DNA of 64,000 nt, taken from the NCBI RefSeq assembly GCF_003034995.1, contig NZ_PZKF01000016.1, forward strand, positions 1 to 64,000. Reading direction: 5' to 3'. The position numbers and the translations under genes were made by a program. This document shows positions 63,808 through 64,000 of the stretch, in pieces; the first letter of the stretch is position 1, and every line of letters starts with the position of its first letter. This DNA is from Phaeovulum veldkampii DSM 11550 (GTDB lineage: Bacteria; Pseudomonadota; Alphaproteobacteria; Rhodobacterales; Rhodobacteraceae). Below the pieces are notes generated by a model. It saw only the letters and a list, made by a program, of their open reading frames with translations. It made no database searches and had not been told where the DNA came from.

Positions 63808-64000
63808 TTATTCGGCCTTCATCGCCTCGACCGAGATCTGCACCGCCACCTCGTCGCTGACGAAAGGCGCGAACTGGCCCATACCATAGTCAGACCGCAG
63901 CACCGTCGTGGTGGCCGAGAAGCCCGCCCAGGGCTTTTTCGCCATCGGATGTTCGCCCGCAGCGTTCAGCACGGCCTCCAGCACCACGGGCTTGGTGATC
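63808..64000 (-). CDS. YceI family protein (3' part; gene cut by window end)
   Basis: The last 64 codons are visible, ending with TAA at 63808. The translation ends KPVVLEAVLNAAGEHPMAKK, then WAGFSATTTVLRSDYGMGQF and PFVSDEVAVQISVEAMKAE, the typical C-terminal half of a YceI-type lipid-binding periplasmic protein. The start and any signal peptide lie beyond the window. It is adjacent and convergent to the b561-YceI fusion, suggesting a related job. Confidence 0.85.
   Translation of the reverse strand, partial: ITKPVVLEAVLNAAGEHPMAKKPWAGFSATTTVLRSDYGMGQFAPFVSDEVAVQISVEAMKAE

Overview
The window is GC-rich, gene-dense chromosome from a member of the Rhodobacterales (Alphaproteobacteria; Rhodobacter/Paracoccus-like). 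Pointers are the GC-heavy codon use, a 206-residue S4, a class-2 style GltX, GlnE, SufE, a tandem glycine riboswitch before gcvTHP, and a dispersed family-typical intergenic repeat. Everything is inferred from the sequence; no database search was run.

Layout. 0.2-11.6 kb is housekeeping: a methyltransferase divergent from gloB, clpA, a MotA/ExbB-like plus MotB/OmpA-like envelope pair, a DUF2125-like protein, an extensin-family protein, hisC-tyrC and rpsD. At 11.83 kb a tRNA-Gly(CCC) gene carries a 4.0 kb decayed genomic island (11889-15885), bounded by a perfect 16-bp repeat of the tRNA 3' end. The island holds a truncated tyrosine integrase, a truncated Rha-like gene, small unknown genes, a serine recombinase that looks whole, a lipoprotein and paired operator-like dyads. 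16.2-19.9 kb holds an outer-membrane protein, a RidA protein, sufE, a lipoprotein and rnd.

20.0-27.6 kb is the most unusual part. A RuBisCO-like protein (form IV type) is coupled to a split transketolase, divergent from an MtnA-family isomerase. A SorC-type regulator follows, divergent from a class II aldolase/short-chain dehydrogenase fusion. The motif CAAARGTCAA lies twice in each of the two divergent promoter regions, which makes this look like one self-regulated sugar-phosphate salvage regulon. Next come glnE and dnaE, both with promoters that predict leaderless mRNAs, a small unknown gene and eda.

35.0-44.3 kb is a chain of genes mostly joined by 4-base overlaps: xdhA-xdhB-xdhC, an ABC ATPase, two permeases and a BMP-family binding protein. 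It reads as purine (nucleoside or base) uptake joined to purine oxidation. Both xdhA and xdhB contain an in-frame copy of a dispersed repeat that is intergenic elsewhere in the window. azlCD and an SseB-like gene follow.

46.7-49.8 kb is kpsT-kpsE-kdsA (capsule export and Kdo synthesis) behind a perfect CRP-type palindrome. The rest holds a flavoprotein, tRNA-Gln and tRNA-Ala, trxC, the glycine cleavage operon, gltX, a zincin, a Tat-exported metallo-beta-lactamase-fold enzyme, a pfkB-type kinase, fabD, a cytochrome b561-YceI fusion and the 3' part of a second yceI gene cut by the window end. No rRNA genes, CRISPR array or complete insertion sequence were seen.
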